A stretch of 64,000 bases of DNA, taken from NCBI GenBank assembly GCA_001556025.1, contig LSIB01000149.1:32815-96814 (forward strand), read 5' to 3'. The first letter of the stretch is position 1. The number at the start of each line of letters is the position of its first letter. Below are positions 19,841 through 30,594 of the stretch, in pieces. The DNA is from Rhizobiales bacterium CCH3-A5 (lineage in GTDB: Bacteria; Pseudomonadota; Alphaproteobacteria; Rhizobiales; Beijerinckiaceae). The position numbers and the translations under genes were made by a program. The notes beneath the pieces are model-generated. The model was not told the DNA's origin and ran no database searches. It saw only the letters and a program-made list of their open reading frames with translations.

Positions 19841-21019
19841 TTAGGTGACAGCCGTCGCGGCCTGCGGCAAGAGCACCGCCGCGCGTTTTCTCGCCTCTTG
19901 GTCAATGGCGAGCGCAGCGGCGACATCGGCGGGCGAGGCCTGGTCGGCGAAGGCCATGGAGCAAACCTGCTCGACCAGCCGCGCTATGCCTGGAAACGGC
20001 AGGCGCCCTGCTAGGAAGGCCGCGACCGCGACCTCGTTGGCCGCATTGAGGACCGCCGGCGTCGCGCCGCCAGCCCGCAGCGCCGCGATCGCCAGGCCGA
20101 GCGCCGGAAAGCGAACGAGATCGGGCCGTTCGAAGCTCAGCGGTGCGGTCTTCGCCAGATCGAGGAACCGCGCCGGCGGCGCGTCGAGCCGGCCATCGAC
20201 ACCAAGACAATGGGCGGCGGCGACGCGCATATCGGGCATGGCCATGCCGGCGCTGACCGAGCCGTCGCGAAAGGCGATCAGCCCGTGGACGATCTGCTGC
20301 GGATGCACCAGCACTCCGAGCTGGTCGGGCCGGACCCCGAACAGGAAGCAGGCCTCGATCAGCTCCAGCCCCTTGTTCATCATGCTGGCCGAATCGATCG
20401 TGATCTTGGCGCCCATCGCATAGTTGGGATGGTTCAACGCCTGCTGCGGCGTCGCGGCCGCAATCTGCTGCGCGTCCCAAGTCCGGAACGGCCCGCCCGA
20501 GGCGGTCAGGATCATGCTGGCGATCGACGAGACCGGCTCCGCGCCCAGCACCTGGAACAGCGCGTTGTGCTCGGAATCGAGCGGCAGGATGCGTGCGCCC
20601 ACCGCCTGTGCGCGGGCCATTACCGCAGCGCCCGCGCAGACCAGGCTCTCCTTGTTGGCGAGCGCCACGACCCGGCCCGGCGCCAGCGCCGCAAACGTCG
20701 CCTCCAGCCCGGCCGCGCCCGAGATCGCGCTGACGACGATGTCGCTCTCCATCGCAACGGCATCAAGCACCGCCGACCGCCCTGCCCCGCTGGCGATGCC
20801 AGTCCCTGACAGCGCCTCGGCCAATGCAGGGCCGGCGGCTTCGTCGGCCAGCGCCGCGAAGCGCGCGCCGGTCTCGACCGCGACCCGCGCCAGAGCCGCA
20901 GCGTCGCGCCCGCCGACCACGGCGAGGATGGCGAGACGATCGGGATTCTCGGCGACGACATCGCGCGTCGAGCGGCCGATCGAGCCTGTCGCGCCCAGCA
21001 GAGTGACGGTTCGGCGCAT
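19841..21019 (-). CDS. dxr: 1-deoxy-D-xylulose-5-phosphate reductoisomerase
   Basis: Dxr (IspC) turns DXP into MEP with NADPH, the committing step of the non-mevalonate isoprenoid pathway. The 392 residues begin with the NADPH fold TLLGATGSIGRSTRD (6-20) and carry the metal/substrate motifs ALANKESLVCAG, LPLDSEHNALFQ and ASGGPFR, then KITIDSASMMNKGLELIEA and VHPQQIVHGL. It sits 6 bp after cdsA, so it is likely cotranscribed with uppS and cdsA. Its product pathway feeds UppS. Confidence 0.96.
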   Translation of the reverse strand: MRRTVTLLGATGSIGRSTRDVVAENPDRLAILAVVGGRDAAALARVAVETGARFAALADEAAGPALAEALSGTGIASGAGRSAVLDAVAMESDIVVSAISGAAGLEATFAALAPGRVVALANKESLVCAGAAVMARAQAVGARILPLDSEHNALFQVLGAEPVSSIASMILTASGGPFRTWDAQQIAAATPQQALNHPNYAMGAKITIDSASMMNKGLELIEACFLFGVRPDQLGVLVHPQQIVHGLIAFRDGSVSAGMAMPDMRVAAAHCLGVDGRLDAPPARFLDLAKTAPLSFERPDLVRFPALGLAIAALRAGGATPAVLNAANEVAVAAFLAGRLPFPGIARLVEQVCSMAFADQASPADVAAALAIDQEARKRAAVLLPQAATAVT

Positions 21020-21025
21020 GCAGCC

Positions 21026-21867
21026 TCACCCCTCGATGCGGGAGATGAAGAGAACGAGACCGGCGAAGACGAGCACCGCCCAGTAGCCGTCGAGACGGTC
21101 GAGAAAGCCGCCATGGCCCGGAATCAGCCGACTCGAATCCTTGGCGCCGAAGCGGCGCTTGATCGCCGATTCGAACAGGTCGCCGGCCTGGCTGACAACC
21201 GAGGCGAAGAGCGATGCCGCGATGGCGGTCCCGGGACCGACCAGAGTGGCCGCCGCTGGCACCAGCCACCAGATCGCAAGGCCGCCGAGCGTTCCCGCCA
21301 GCGCGCCGCCCAACGCTCCGGACCAGGTCTTCTTTGGGCTGACGCTGGGCATCAGCTTGGGGCCGCCGAGCCGACGCCCGGTGAAATAGGCCGCGATATC
21401 GGTGAGCCAGACCACGGCGAAGCTCCAGATGATCAGCGCCAGACCGAGTTCGGGCACGCCGCGCAGCGCCGGCGCAATCAGGGCGAAGGCGAGCGCATAG
21501 GCGACGCCGCAGGCTTCCAGCAGGCGGCGGTCGCTCACCAGCGGCGTCAGGACCGCGCCGAGCAGGGCTGCCAGCGCCGCGACTCCGGCCAGCGCCGCGG
21601 CGCTGACCGGCGCGAAGCCGAGCGCGAGCCCCGCCAGCGCCACGCCGATGCCGCCGGGCGCCGCGTTGCGCCGGCTGACGATGGCGAGCCACTCATAGGC
21701 GACGAGCCCGGCGACGAGCGCCCAGACCAGCCGGAACGGCCAGCCGCCCCACCACGTCGTCAGCAGCACGCCGGCCGCCAGCACGAGCGCGGAGATGATC
21801 CTGAGCCGGAGTTCGCTCGCGCCCGGTCTGGCGTCGCTGGAGTTCGGCTGGCCGGGGAGCGGCGCGG

Positions 21868-21871
<4 letters not shown>
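21026..21871 (-). CDS. cdsA: Phosphatidate cytidylyltransferase
   Basis: CdsA makes CDP-diacylglycerol, the precursor of all bacterial phospholipids. The 281-residue membrane protein has about seven to eight hydrophobic segments and the C-terminal signature [20 protein letters not shown] followed by GFLDRLDG, with the conserved metal-binding Asp residues. The GTG start overlaps the uppS stop by 4 bases. The N-terminal 25 or so residues are polar and probably cytoplasmic. Confidence 0.94.
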
Positions 21872-22659
<788 letters not shown>

Positions 22660-22725
22660 TCCCTGAAGCCCCGTTCGACCAGCCCCGTATGAGCGCCGCG
22701 GATCAGCCCCGGCGCGGTGGAGCGA

Positions 22726-23289
22726 TCAGACGCTCAGGATTTCCTTTTCCTTCGCCGCCAGCGCCTGATCGATCTCGACAATATGCTGATCAGTCGCCTT
22801 CTGCACGAGATCGGACTGACGGGTCACGTCGTCCTTGGTGAAATCGCCGTCCTTTTCCACCTTCTTGATGATGTCGATGGCGTCGCGGCGGACATGGCGC
22901 ACGGCGATCTTCGATTCCTCGGCGTATTTATGCGCGACCTTAACCATCTCCTTGCGGCGCTGCTCGTTCAGCTCCGGGATGCGGATGCGCAGCACGGCGC
23001 CTTCGGTCTGCGGATTGAGGCCGAGATCGGATTCGCGGATCGCCTTCTCGACGGCGTTGACCATGCTGCGGTCCCAGACCTGCACCGAGAGCAGGCGCGC
23101 TTCCGGCACGCTGACGGTGGCGAGCTGGGAGAGCGGCGTGCGTGCGCCATAGGCCTCGACCATGATCGGATCGAGCATGTTGGCGGAAGCCCGCCCGCTG
23201 CGCAGCGAGGCGAGATCGCCCTTGAAGGAGGTGACCGCGCCGTCCATGCGGCGCTTCACGTCGGCGAGGTCGAATGTCGTCTGGGCCAT
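22726..23289 (-). CDS. frr: Ribosome-recycling factor
   Basis: RRF splits post-termination ribosomes together with EF-G. The 187-residue protein has the family's two-domain pattern: LASLRSGRASANMLDPI (about 28-44), then LSQLATVSVPEARLLSVQVWD, and the C-terminal helix with PELNEQRRKEMVKVAHKYAEE. The ATG at 23289 (MAQTTFDLADVKRRM) was preferred to an upstream TTG three codons earlier. It lies 112 bp after pyrH; the pyrH-frr pairing is near universal. Confidence 0.96.
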   Translation of the reverse strand: MAQTTFDLADVKRRMDGAVTSFKGDLASLRSGRASANMLDPIMVEAYGARTPLSQLATVSVPEARLLSVQVWDRSMVNAVEKAIRESDLGLNPQTEGAVLRIRIPELNEQRRKEMVKVAHKYAEESKIAVRHVRRDAIDIIKKVEKDGDFTKDDVTRQSDLVQKATDQHIVEIDQALAAKEKEILSV

Positions 23290-23401
23290 CGTCTTCAAGA
23301 CCTTGGAGTTTATACGAAACCGGGCGCGACCATGGCGGCGGGCCCCGACAGGGTCAAGGATTTCCGCAACGGGTCGACGTTTTCATCTTACAGGCACTCG
23401 G

Positions 23402-24109
23402 TCACGGCGTCACATAGGTCGCCCGGCCCTCAGCCCGCAGGACGGCGGCGAGCGCCCCCTTCTCCGCGATCGAGAACACAACGATGGTGAGGCCCGCGTC
23501 GCGGGCGAGCGCGAAGGCGGCCGTGTCCATCACCTTGAGATCGCGCTTGATCGCCTCTGCATGCGTCAGCGTCTCGTAGCGGGTGGCGGAGGGATCGGTC
23601 TTGGGGTCGGCGGTGTAGACGCCGTCGACCTGCGTCGCCTTGAGCAGATGGCTGCAGCCGAGTTCGGCGGCGCGCAGCGCGGCGCCCGTATCTGTGGTGA
23701 AGTAAGGGTTACCGGTGCCGCCGCCGAGAACGACCACCTTGCCATGGCTGAGATGGTCGAGCGCGCGCTTGCGGGCATAGCTTTCGCAGAGCGAGGGCAT
23801 CGGCACCGCCGACATCGCGCGGGCCGGGGCTCCGGCGCTCTCGATCGCATGTTCGAGCGCGAGCGCGTTCATCACCGTGCCAAGCATGCCGATCGAATCG
23901 GCGCTGGTCCGGTCGAGCCCCTTGTTCAGGCCCTGTACGCCACGAAAGAAATTGCCGCCGCCGACCACGATGGCGATCTCGACGCCCTCGCGCGCGGCAT
24001 GGGCAATGTCATCGGCAAGGGCGACGAGCGTCGCGCCGTCGAGACCAGATCCCGCTTGCCCCGCAAGGGCTTCGCCGGAGAGCTTCACGAGGACGCGTTT
24101 GGGTCTCAT
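23402..24109 (-). CDS. pyrH: Uridylate kinase
   Basis: PyrH phosphorylates UMP to UDP. The 235-residue amino-acid-kinase fold shows RVLVKLSGEALAG (5-17), the glycine loop IAIVVGGGNFFRG, and SADSIGMLGTVMNALAL. Nucleotide-binding segments GGGTGNPYFTTDTGAALRA and KATQVDGVYTADP follow. It begins with ATG 120 bp after the tsf stop; a terminator in that gap suggests its own promoter, although none is obvious. Confidence 0.97.
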   Translation of the reverse strand: MRPKRVLVKLSGEALAGQAGSGLDGATLVALADDIAHAAREGVEIAIVVGGGNFFRGVQGLNKGLDRTSADSIGMLGTVMNALALEHAIESAGAPARAMSAVPMPSLCESYARKRALDHLSHGKVVVLGGGTGNPYFTTDTGAALRAAELGCSHLLKATQVDGVYTADPKTDPSATRYETLTHAEAIKRDLKVMDTAAFALARDAGLTIVVFSIAEKGALAAVLRAEGRATYVTP

Positions 24110-24178
24110 CGGTCGTCTCCCGGTCTCAACGCCAGTTCCACGCGTCGCCGATTCGGCAGCGCGCGAGCCTTCTTACAC

Positions 24179-24206
24179 AAAAAAGGCCGCGCGGGGCGCG
24201 GCCTTT
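24179..24206 (-). terminator. Intrinsic terminator after tsf
   Basis: On the minus strand a 7-bp GC stem (24197-24203 with 24185-24191, five-base loop) is followed by six T (24184-24179). It lies 27 bp after the tsf stop and closes the rpsB-tsf unit before pyrH. Confidence 0.88.
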
Positions 24207-24229
24207 CGATGACGCTATCAACCGGCCGA

Positions 24230-25153
24230 TCAGCCGGTCGTTCCGCCCGCGGCCGCGACCTCGGCGGCGAAGTCCTGCTCTTCCTTCTCGATGCCCTCGC
24301 CGAGCGCAAAGCGCGCGAAGCCGGTGAGTGCGACGGGCGCGCCGAGCTTGCCTTCGCTCTCCTTGAGCACCTGGGCGACGGACTTGGAGCCGTCATGGAT
24401 ATAGGCCTGCTCGAGCAGGCAGTATTCCTTGGCGTAGCTCTTCAGGCCGCTTTCGGTGATCTTGGCCAGAACATGCTCGGGCTTGCCGGCGTTCTTCTCG
24501 GCCAGGATCGCCTTTTCGCGGGCGAGCACCTCGGGATCGACCGAGGCGAGATCGAGCGCGATCGGATTGGTCGCGGCGACATGCATGGCGAGCTGGCGGC
24601 CAAGCGCAGCCAGTTCGTCCGCCTTGCCGGTCGATTCCAGCGCGACGATGACGCCGATTTTGCCCAGACCGTCGGCGACCGCGCCATGGACATAGGAGCC
24701 GATCATGCCGGCCTTGACCTTGAGCGCGGCGACGCGGCGCAGCGTCATGTTCTCGCCAATCGTGGCGATGGCGTTGGCGATGGCGTCGGCGACCGTGCCG
24801 CCGCCCGGATAATGATGGGCGAGCACGGCCTCGACATCGCCGCCGCGCTCCAGCGCGACATTGGCGATGCCATGGGCCAGCGCCTGGAATTCGAGGTTGC
24901 GGGCGACGAAGTCGGTCTCGGAGTTGAGCTCGATCACCACGCCGTCATGGCCCTTGACCGCGACCGCGACGAGGCCCTCGGCGGCGACGCGGCCGGCCTT
25001 CTTGGCGGCCTTGGCGAGGCCCTTGGTGCGCAGCCAGTCGATCGCGGCCTCGATGTCGCCGTCGACCGCCGAGAGCGCGGACTTGCAATCCATCATGCCC
25101 GCGCCGGTCTTGTCGCGGAGTTCCTTCACCATCGCGGCGGTGATCGCAGCCAT
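24230..25153 (-). CDS. tsf: Translation elongation factor Ts
   Basis: EF-Ts exchanges GDP for GTP on EF-Tu. The 307 residues show the N-terminal UBA-like domain [19 protein letters not shown] (9-27), the core signature [12 protein letters not shown] (about 74-85), and a C-terminal segment [18 protein letters not shown]. It follows rpsB by 192 bp and is closed by an intrinsic terminator. Confidence 0.97.
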   Translation of the reverse strand: MAAITAAMVKELRDKTGAGMMDCKSALSAVDGDIEAAIDWLRTKGLAKAAKKAGRVAAEGLVAVAVKGHDGVVIELNSETDFVARNLEFQALAHGIANVALERGGDVEAVLAHHYPGGGTVADAIANAIATIGENMTLRRVAALKVKAGMIGSYVHGAVADGLGKIGVIVALESTGKADELAALGRQLAMHVAATNPIALDLASVDPEVLAREKAILAEKNAGKPEHVLAKITESGLKSYAKEYCLLEQAYIHDGSKSVAQVLKESEGKLGAPVALTGFARFALGEGIEKEEQDFAAEVAAAGGTTG

Positions 25154-25345
25154 TTTGCCTTGTCCTTATCCTTGTACGAGCCGGCGCCTCGCAGGCGCGG
25201 CCACGTACCCTGTTAAAACCTTGCAGTCTTGAAACCTTGCCGGAAGAACCAACGCCGACGCTCCGTTTCCGGCCGCCGGCGCTCGTCTCGCATCACTGAA
25301 GAATGCGCTTTCGCGACGCGCTTGTGACGCGTCGCCGAAATCGGC

Positions 25346-26368
25346 TCAGGCGTCGGCGAGTTCGCGCGCCTGGGCGACCCAGCCGTCGCGCTCGATGCGG
25401 CCAGCGAGCTTCAGGTCGTGATCGACCTTGGTGACATCGGCCGGAGACATGGCGGCGATCTGCCAGAAGTGGAACAGGCCGCCGTCGTTGAGCTTCTGCA
25501 CGAGCTCAGGCCCCATGCCCGAAAGCTTCATCAGGTCGTCGGGCGCGCCGCGCGGAGCGGTCAGCAGCTCGAACGCCACACCGGCTTCCGCTGCGGCCGG
25601 CTCGGCCACAGCCTGCTCGGCCAAGGCCTCCTCGACCACCGGCGCGACGGATGCGCCGATGTCCTCACCACGGTCGCCAGAGGCGCGGCCGATGCCGTCG
25701 ATCGCCGAACGGGCGATCAGGTCGCAATAGAGCTGGATGGCGCGGCCGGCATCGTCATTGGCCGGAACCGGGAAGGTGATGCCGTCGGGATCGGAGTTCG
25801 AATCGACGATCGCCGCGACCGGGATGCCGAGGCGCTGGGCCTCCTTGATCGCAAGCGCTTCCTTGTTGGTGTCGATGACGAAGATCATGTCGGGCGTGCC
25901 GCCCATGTCCTTGATGCCGCCGAGCGCCTTTTCGAGCTTGTCGCGCTCGCGCGCCAGCATCAGGCGCTCCTTCTTGGTCAGGCCCGTGCCGCCGCCAGAC
26001 AGCAACTCGTCGACCTTGCGCAGGCGCTGGATAGAGGCCGAGATGGTCTTCCAGTTGGTCAGCATGCCGCCGAGCCAGCGGGAGTTGACGTAATACTGGG
26101 CCGAACGCTTGGCTGCGTCGGCGATGGAGTCCTGCGCCTGGCGCTTGGTGCCGACGAAAAGGACGCGGCCGCCGCGGGCGACGGTGTCGGAGACCGCCTG
26201 CAGGGCGCGCGACAGCATCGGCACCGACTGCGAGAGATCGAGAATGTGGATGTTGTTGCGCGTTCCGAAGATGAACGGCGACATTTTCGGGTTCCAGCGG
26301 TGAGCCTGGTGGCCGAAATGCGCGCCGGCTTCGAGGAGCTGGCGCATGGAAACGTCGGGCAGTGCCAT
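25346..26368 (-). CDS. rpsB: 30S ribosomal protein S2 with C-terminal helix-hairpin-helix extension
   Basis: Residues 1-228 are a normal S2 ([71 protein letters not shown]). The protein continues to 340 residues, about 100 more than E. coli S2. An Ala/Glu-rich linker (about 228-274) is followed by a compact domain at 275-338 with [20 protein letters not shown], resembling helix-hairpin-helix modules. From memory, long S2 proteins also occur in other Hyphomicrobiales. The ATG at 26368 gives the canonical start; 49 upstream in-frame codons were rejected. Transcribed with tsf. Confidence 0.96.
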   Translation of the reverse strand: MALPDVSMRQLLEAGAHFGHQAHRWNPKMSPFIFGTRNNIHILDLSQSVPMLSRALQAVSDTVARGGRVLFVGTKRQAQDSIADAAKRSAQYYVNSRWLGGMLTNWKTISASIQRLRKVDELLSGGGTGLTKKERLMLARERDKLEKALGGIKDMGGTPDMIFVIDTNKEALAIKEAQRLGIPVAAIVDSNSDPDGITFPVPANDDAGRAIQLYCDLIARSAIDGIGRASGDRGEDIGASVAPVVEEALAEQAVAEPAAAEAGVAFELLTAPRGAPDDLMKLSGMGPELVQKLNDGGLFHFWQIAAMSPADVTKVDHDLKLAGRIERDGWVAQARELADA

Positions 26369-26558
26369 GGTGGTGTTCGTCCTTACCGGTTGAGCCTCTG
26401 GGGTGCGAATGAACGAGGCATAAGCTGCCAAGCCACCGGAACGCCTTTCGAATGAAAGGCGGTGCACCCCATGTGGAATGCGGTGGGCCATATAGCGGAT
26501 AGGGCGGGAATGCAAGGTCGGGTTCGACGCTCGCGGAGGCAGCGCGCGATCTGCCCGT

Positions 26559-27086
26559 TCAGCCTAGCCCCAACTCGCCCAGCACCCGCTGCTCTATCTC
26601 GGCCTTGGGCAGCTCGACCGGCACGACGAGCGGCCGCTCGTCGTCGCCTGGCTCCTCCAGCGCGGCGAACTGGCTGTCGAGCAGGGCCGGCGGCATGAAA
26701 TGATGCTGGCGGGCGGCCATACGGCCGCCGATCAGCTCGCGCGAGCCCTTCAGATAGACCAGCGCCACGTCCGGGCGGTCGCCGACGATGATGTCGCGAT
26801 AGCGCTTCTTCAGCGCCGAGCAGGTGACGATGCCGTTCCTGCCCGAGCCGCGCAGATCGTCGATCCAGGCCGCGATCGCGGCGAGCCAGGGCTTCCGGTC
26901 GTCGTCGTTGAGCGGCGTGCCGCCCGACATCTTGGCGACGTTCTCGGGCGGGTGGAAGGAATCGGCGTCCCGGAAGGGCCAGCCGAGGCGCTTGGCCAGA
27001 CGCTCGCCGAGCGAGGTCTTGCCGGAACTGGCGACGCCCATGACGACGACCACCGTCGGGCGGGCGCGCTTTTCAGATGCCTGCAT
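26559..27086 (-). CDS. gntK: Gluconokinase
   Basis: This 175-residue P-loop kinase phosphorylates gluconate to 6-phosphogluconate. The Walker A motif [10 protein letters not shown] lies at 16-25, followed by [25 protein letters not shown] (about 41-65) typical of Gnt[23 protein letters not shown] and [17 protein letters not shown] follow. It lies 11 bp after gnd, whose enzyme uses its product, so the two form a gluconate/pentose-phosphate unit. No gluconate transporter is adjacent. Confidence 0.93.
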   Translation of the reverse strand: MQASEKRARPTVVVVMGVASSGKTSLGERLAKRLGWPFRDADSFHPPENVAKMSGGTPLNDDDRKPWLAAIAAWIDDLRGSGRNGIVTCSALKKRYRDIIVGDRPDVALVYLKGSRELIGGRMAARQHHFMPPALLDSQFAALEEPGDDERPLVVPVELPKAEIEQRVLGELGLG

Positions 27087-27097
27087 GACGGCTCGAC

Positions 27098-28078
27098 CTA
27101 CTTCTTCGGCTCGACATGGCCGCCGAAGCCGGCCCGCATCGCCGAGAGCACCTTCTCGGCGAAGGTGTGGTCCTTGCGCGAGCGGAAGCGAGTGTAGAGC
27201 GAGGATGTCAGCACTTCGGCCGGCGTCGCGGTCTCAATCGCGGCCTGCACCGTCCAGCGGCCCTCACCTGAATCGGAGACGTTGCCGCTGTAGGACGAAA
27301 GCTCCTCGTCGGCCGCCAGCGCCTCGGCGGTGAGATCGAGCAGCCAGGAGGTGACGACCGAGCCGCGCCGCCAGACCTCGGAAATTTCCGCCACGTCGAA
27401 GTCGAAGCCGTATTCCGGCGGCAGGCCGTCCTTGGCGGAGGCGTTTCGCAGCAGGTCGAAGCCTTCAGCGAAGGCCTGCATCATGCCGTATTCGATGCCG
27501 TTATGGATCATCTTGACGAAATGGCCGGCCCCGACCGGGCCGCAATGCAGATAGCCCTGCTCGGATGTCGGATTGCGGCCGTCGCGGTGCTTCGTCGGCT
27601 CGATCTCTCCCTTGCCCGGCGCCAGCGCCTTGTAGATCGGCTCCAACCGCTCAAAAGCCTGACGGTCGCCGCCGATCATCAGGCAATAGCCGCGATCGAG
27701 GCCATGAACACCGCCGGAGGTGCCGACATCCATATAGTGGATGCCCTTGGCGGCCAGCTCCCGCCCCCGCCGGACGTCGTCCTTCCAGAAGGCGTTGCCG
27801 CCGTCGATCAGCGTGTCGCCGGGGGCGAGCATCGCCGCGAGTTCGGCCAGCGTTTTCTCGGTGATCTCACCAGCCGGCAGCATCACCCAGATCGCGCGCG
27901 GCGCGTTCAGCTTCGCGACCATGTCCTTCAGATCGGCCGCTACGACGGCCCCATCGGCGGCCAAAGCCGCGCCCGGCTTGGGATCGCGGTCATAGACCAC
28001 GCAATCATGCCCGGCGCGCATCAGCCGGCGCACGATGTTGGCGCCCATGCGGCCGAGGCCGACCATTCCAAGCTGCAT
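27098..28078 (-). CDS. gnd: 6-phosphogluconate dehydrogenase, decarboxylating (short form)
   Basis: The enzyme oxidatively decarboxylates 6-phosphogluconate to ribulose 5-phosphate. At 326 residues it is the short form, lacking most of the C-terminal domain of the 470-residue E. coli Gnd. The short forms characterised so far are usually NAD-preferring. Motifs are the Rossmann loop [13 protein letters not shown] (7-19), [23 protein letters not shown] substrate loop, and the catalytic [18 protein letters not shown]. The DRD after the second beta strand (VVYDRDPKP) fits NAD preference, but this is inference. Followed by gntK. Confidence 0.92.
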   Translation of the reverse strand: MQLGMVGLGRMGANIVRRLMRAGHDCVVYDRDPKPGAALAADGAVVAADLKDMVAKLNAPRAIWVMLPAGEITEKTLAELAAMLAPGDTLIDGGNAFWKDDVRRGRELAAKGIHYMDVGTSGGVHGLDRGYCLMIGGDRQAFERLEPIYKALAPGKGEIEPTKHRDGRNPTSEQGYLHCGPVGAGHFVKMIHNGIEYGMMQAFAEGFDLLRNASAKDGLPPEYGFDFDVAEISEVWRRGSVVTSWLLDLTAEALAADEELSSYSGNVSDSGEGRWTVQAAIETATPAEVLTSSLYTRFRSRKDHTFAEKVLSAMRAGFGGHVEPKK

Positions 28079-28125
28079 CGTATCGCCCCTTCATCGCCGG
28101 TCGCAGGGCCGCAAGCTGCGACCCG

Positions 28126-29034
28126 TCAGAGCGCTTCTCGCATCCCGGCGGCCTCGGCGACAAGCCAGTCGCGCAGCAGCACAAAAGCGGGACTCGGCTG
28201 ACGGTCGGCGGGATAGGTCAGCCAGTAGCCATGGCGGCTGCGAAAGCCGAGGCCGGCGGGGTTTACGAGCTGGCCGCCGGCCAGTTCCTCGCCGACCAAG
28301 GCGCGCGGGACGAGCGCAAGCCCCTGCCCGGCAATCGCTGCCCGAATCACCAGCGCGTAGAAGCCGAAGCGGATCACCCGTTGGGGCTTCAATCCCTCGA
28401 CGCCGTTGGCCTCACCGAATTCGCTCCAGCGCAGCGGGGTCTGGAAATGGTCGAGCACGGGGAAGCGCGCGACATCGGCCGCATGTCCTATTCCGCCGAA
28501 GCGCGCGATGGCGTCGGGTGCGCCGACCAGCGCGACGTCGCGGCCGAAGAGGTCGTCGCAGATCTGCCCCGGCCAGTCGCCCTCGCCGAAGCGAAAGACG
28601 GCGTCGGGCGCCTCGCTCGTCTCCTGCGTGACGAAGGTGGTGAACTGCACGTCGATCTCCGGATGCAGCTCGGCGAAGTGCGAAAAGCGCGGCACCAGCC
28701 AGCGATCGCCGAGGATCGGCAGGACATGCAGCCTGACGCGATGCTGGGCCGGGCGGAACGGCGCGAGCCCCGCCACCGCCGACACCAGCCCTGCCAGCAC
28801 TGCGCGCGCCGGCCCGATGAAGGCTCGGCCGGCCTCGGTCGGCTCCAGCCCACGCCGGTTGCGCAGAAACAAAGCCGTGCCGACGACCTGCTCCACGGCC
28901 TTGAGCTGCTTGCTGACGGCGCTCTGCGTCATGTTGAGTTCTGCCGCCGCGCCGGAGCACGAGGCGTGCCGCGCCACCGCCTCGACCACGCGCAGGCCCG
29001 TCGTCGATGGCAGGACATGTGGATTGCCAGTCAT
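28126..29034 (-). CDS. LysR-family transcriptional regulator
   Basis: The 302-residue protein has an N-terminal winged helix-turn-helix (about 9-68: VEAVARHASCSGAAAELNMT then QSAVSKQLKAVEQ) and a type 2 periplasmic-binding-like effector domain from about residue 95. The opening resembles the GcvA-type subgroup. It is divergent from the argH-paralogue/ABC transporter operon with 135 bp between, and a T-N11-A palindrome sits in that gap, so it most likely regulates that operon. The effector cannot be named from sequence. Confidence 0.9.
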   Translation of the reverse strand: MTGNPHVLPSTTGLRVVEAVARHASCSGAAAELNMTQSAVSKQLKAVEQVVGTALFLRNRRGLEPTEAGRAFIGPARAVLAGLVSAVAGLAPFRPAQHRVRLHVLPILGDRWLVPRFSHFAELHPEIDVQFTTFVTQETSEAPDAVFRFGEGDWPGQICDDLFGRDVALVGAPDAIARFGGIGHAADVARFPVLDHFQTPLRWSEFGEANGVEGLKPQRVIRFGFYALVIRAAIAGQGLALVPRALVGEELAGGQLVNPAGLGFRSRHGYWLTYPADRQPSPAFVLLRDWLVAEAAGMREAL

Positions 29035-29074
29035 GCCCGATCCTACAAACGGATCGGCAGCGAGGCAAAGTGCT

Positions 29075-29089
29075 ATTCCAGATTGGAAT
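29075..29089. promoter_or_regulatory. Putative LysR operator (ATTCC-N5-GGAAT)
   Basis: A perfect palindrome ATTCC-AGATT-GGAAT contains the T-N11-A core typical of LysR-type binding sites. It lies in the divergent gap between the LysR gene (start 29034) and the lyase gene (start 29170). Confidence 0.6.
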
Positions 29090-29169
29090 GGGAGCTGGAA
29101 ATCATCTCCTTTGCCGACATTGGCGCGCCGGCTCTACGCTGACCCAGCGACATCAGCGGAGATTTCACC

Positions 29170-30594
29170 GTGAACCAGCCCTTGCGCCTCTGGGGCGGCC
29201 GTTTCACCGCCGAGCCCGACCCCGCGCTGACCCGGCTCTCGCGCTCCGAGCCGAGCTATTTCCGGCTCGCGCCCTATGATCTTGCCGGCTCGCGCGCCCA
29301 TGTCCGCGAGCTTGGCCGCGCCGGGCTGCTCGACGACGCCGAGATCGCGACAGTGTTGAGGGCGATCGACGAGGTCGAGAGGCAGTGTGCTGCAGGCCCG
29401 ATCGAGCCCTGGGCCGAGGACGAGGACGTCCATACGTTTCTCGAGCGCGTGCTGACGCAAAAACTCGGGCCGCTCGGCGGAAAAATCCGCGCCGGGCGCT
29501 CGCGTAACGACCAGGCGGCCAACGATCTCAAGCTGTTCCTGCGCCACCGCGCCCGCACCCTGATGGCCGATCTGCTGGCTTTGCAGGAGGCGATTGTCGC
29601 GCAATCGCTCGCCCACAAGGCGACGCCGGTTCCCGGCGTCACCCATCTACAGGCGGCGCAGCCGATCACCTTCGGCCACCATCTGCTGGCCCATGCGCAG
29701 GCGTTCTCGCGCGATGCCGGCCGGCTGATCGACTGGGACAGGCGAAACGCCATCTCACCGTTGGGCGCGGCCGCGCTGGCCGGCTCGGCCATCGCGCTCA
29801 ACCCCGAGTTGTCCGCCGAGGAGCTCGGCTATGATGCGTCCTTCGAGAACTCGGTCGATGCGGTCGGCGCGCGCGACCATGTCGCGGAGTTCCTGTTCGT
29901 CGCGGCGATGCTGGCGGTCAACCTGTCGCGGCTGGCCGAGGAGATCGTGATCTGGTGCAGCCAGCCCTATCGCTGGATCTCGCTGCACGATTCCTTCGCG
30001 ACCGGCTCCTCGATCATGCCGCAGAAAAAGAACCCCGACATCGCCGAACTGACACGCGGCCGTTCGGCCCGGCTGATCGGCGGGGTCACGACGATGCTGG
30101 CGGCGCTCAAGAGCCTGCCGCTCTCCTACAACCGCGATCTCGCCGAGGACAAGAAAGCAGCTTTCGACGCCGTCGATGCGCTGGCTCTGGTGCTGCCGGC
30201 GATGGCCGGCATGATCGCGACCATGACCGTGAACACAGCGACAATGCGGACGGCCGCCTCGCAGGGCTTCACGCTGGCCACGGAGGTAGCCGATTTCCTG
30301 GCACGCAAGGGCGTGCCTTTCAGCGACGGCCACGACATCACCGGCGCGCTGGTCAGGCTCTGCGAGGAGCGCGGCTGCGAACTCCACGAGATCGATGATG
30401 CCGGCCTGGCGGGCGTCGATCCGCGCCTGACCCCCGACATTCGCGCCCATCTTACGCTCGAAGCCGCGCTGGATGCACGGATGGCACGGGGTGGCACGTC
30501 GCCTGCACGGGTGGCCGAGCAGATCGAGCGGCTGATGCAGGTGCTCGCCCTGCACCGCGCCTGGGCGCTGGACTACCGGGGGCCGACGCCATGA
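29170..30594 (+). CDS. Argininosuccinate lyase paralogue (aspartase/fumarase superfamily)
   Basis: The 474-residue protein is an ArgH-type C-N lyase, releasing fumarate from an N-succinyl compound. LWGGRF at the N terminus, AGRSRNDQAANDLKLFLR, THLQAAQPITFGHHLLAHAQ and the signature GSSIMPQKKNPD (279-290, catalytic Ser loop) are clear. Divergence from standard ArgH shows in the fumarate-side segments, for example SVDAVGARDHVAEF. The start is GTG with GGAG 8 bases upstream. The stop overlaps the transporter permease start by 4 bases. Coupling to an amino-acid uptake system and a LysR regulator suggests catabolism of an imported aminodicarboxylate rather than arginine synthesis, but the gene could also be a second argH. 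Confidence 0.85.
   Translation: MNQPLRLWGGRFTAEPDPALTRLSRSEPSYFRLAPYDLAGSRAHVRELGRAGLLDDAEIATVLRAIDEVERQCAAGPIEPWAEDEDVHTFLERVLTQKLGPLGGKIRAGRSRNDQAANDLKLFLRHRARTLMADLLALQEAIVAQSLAHKATPVPGVTHLQAAQPITFGHHLLAHAQAFSRDAGRLIDWDRRNAISPLGAAALAGSAIALNPELSAEELGYDASFENSVDAVGARDHVAEFLFVAAMLAVNLSRLAEEIVIWCSQPYRWISLHDSFATGSSIMPQKKNPDIAELTRGRSARLIGGVTTMLAALKSLPLSYNRDLAEDKKAAFDAVDALALVLPAMAGMIATMTVNTATMRTAASQGFTLATEVADFLARKGVPFSDGHDITGALVRLCEERGCELHEIDDAGLAGVDPRLTPDIRAHLTLEAALDARMARGGTSPARVAEQIERLMQVLALHRAWALDYRGPTP

Noticed and set aside
23162..25216. 684-codon plus-strand frame across pyrH and tsf
   Set aside because: It spans two well-defined opposite-strand genes and their terminator and shows no domain.
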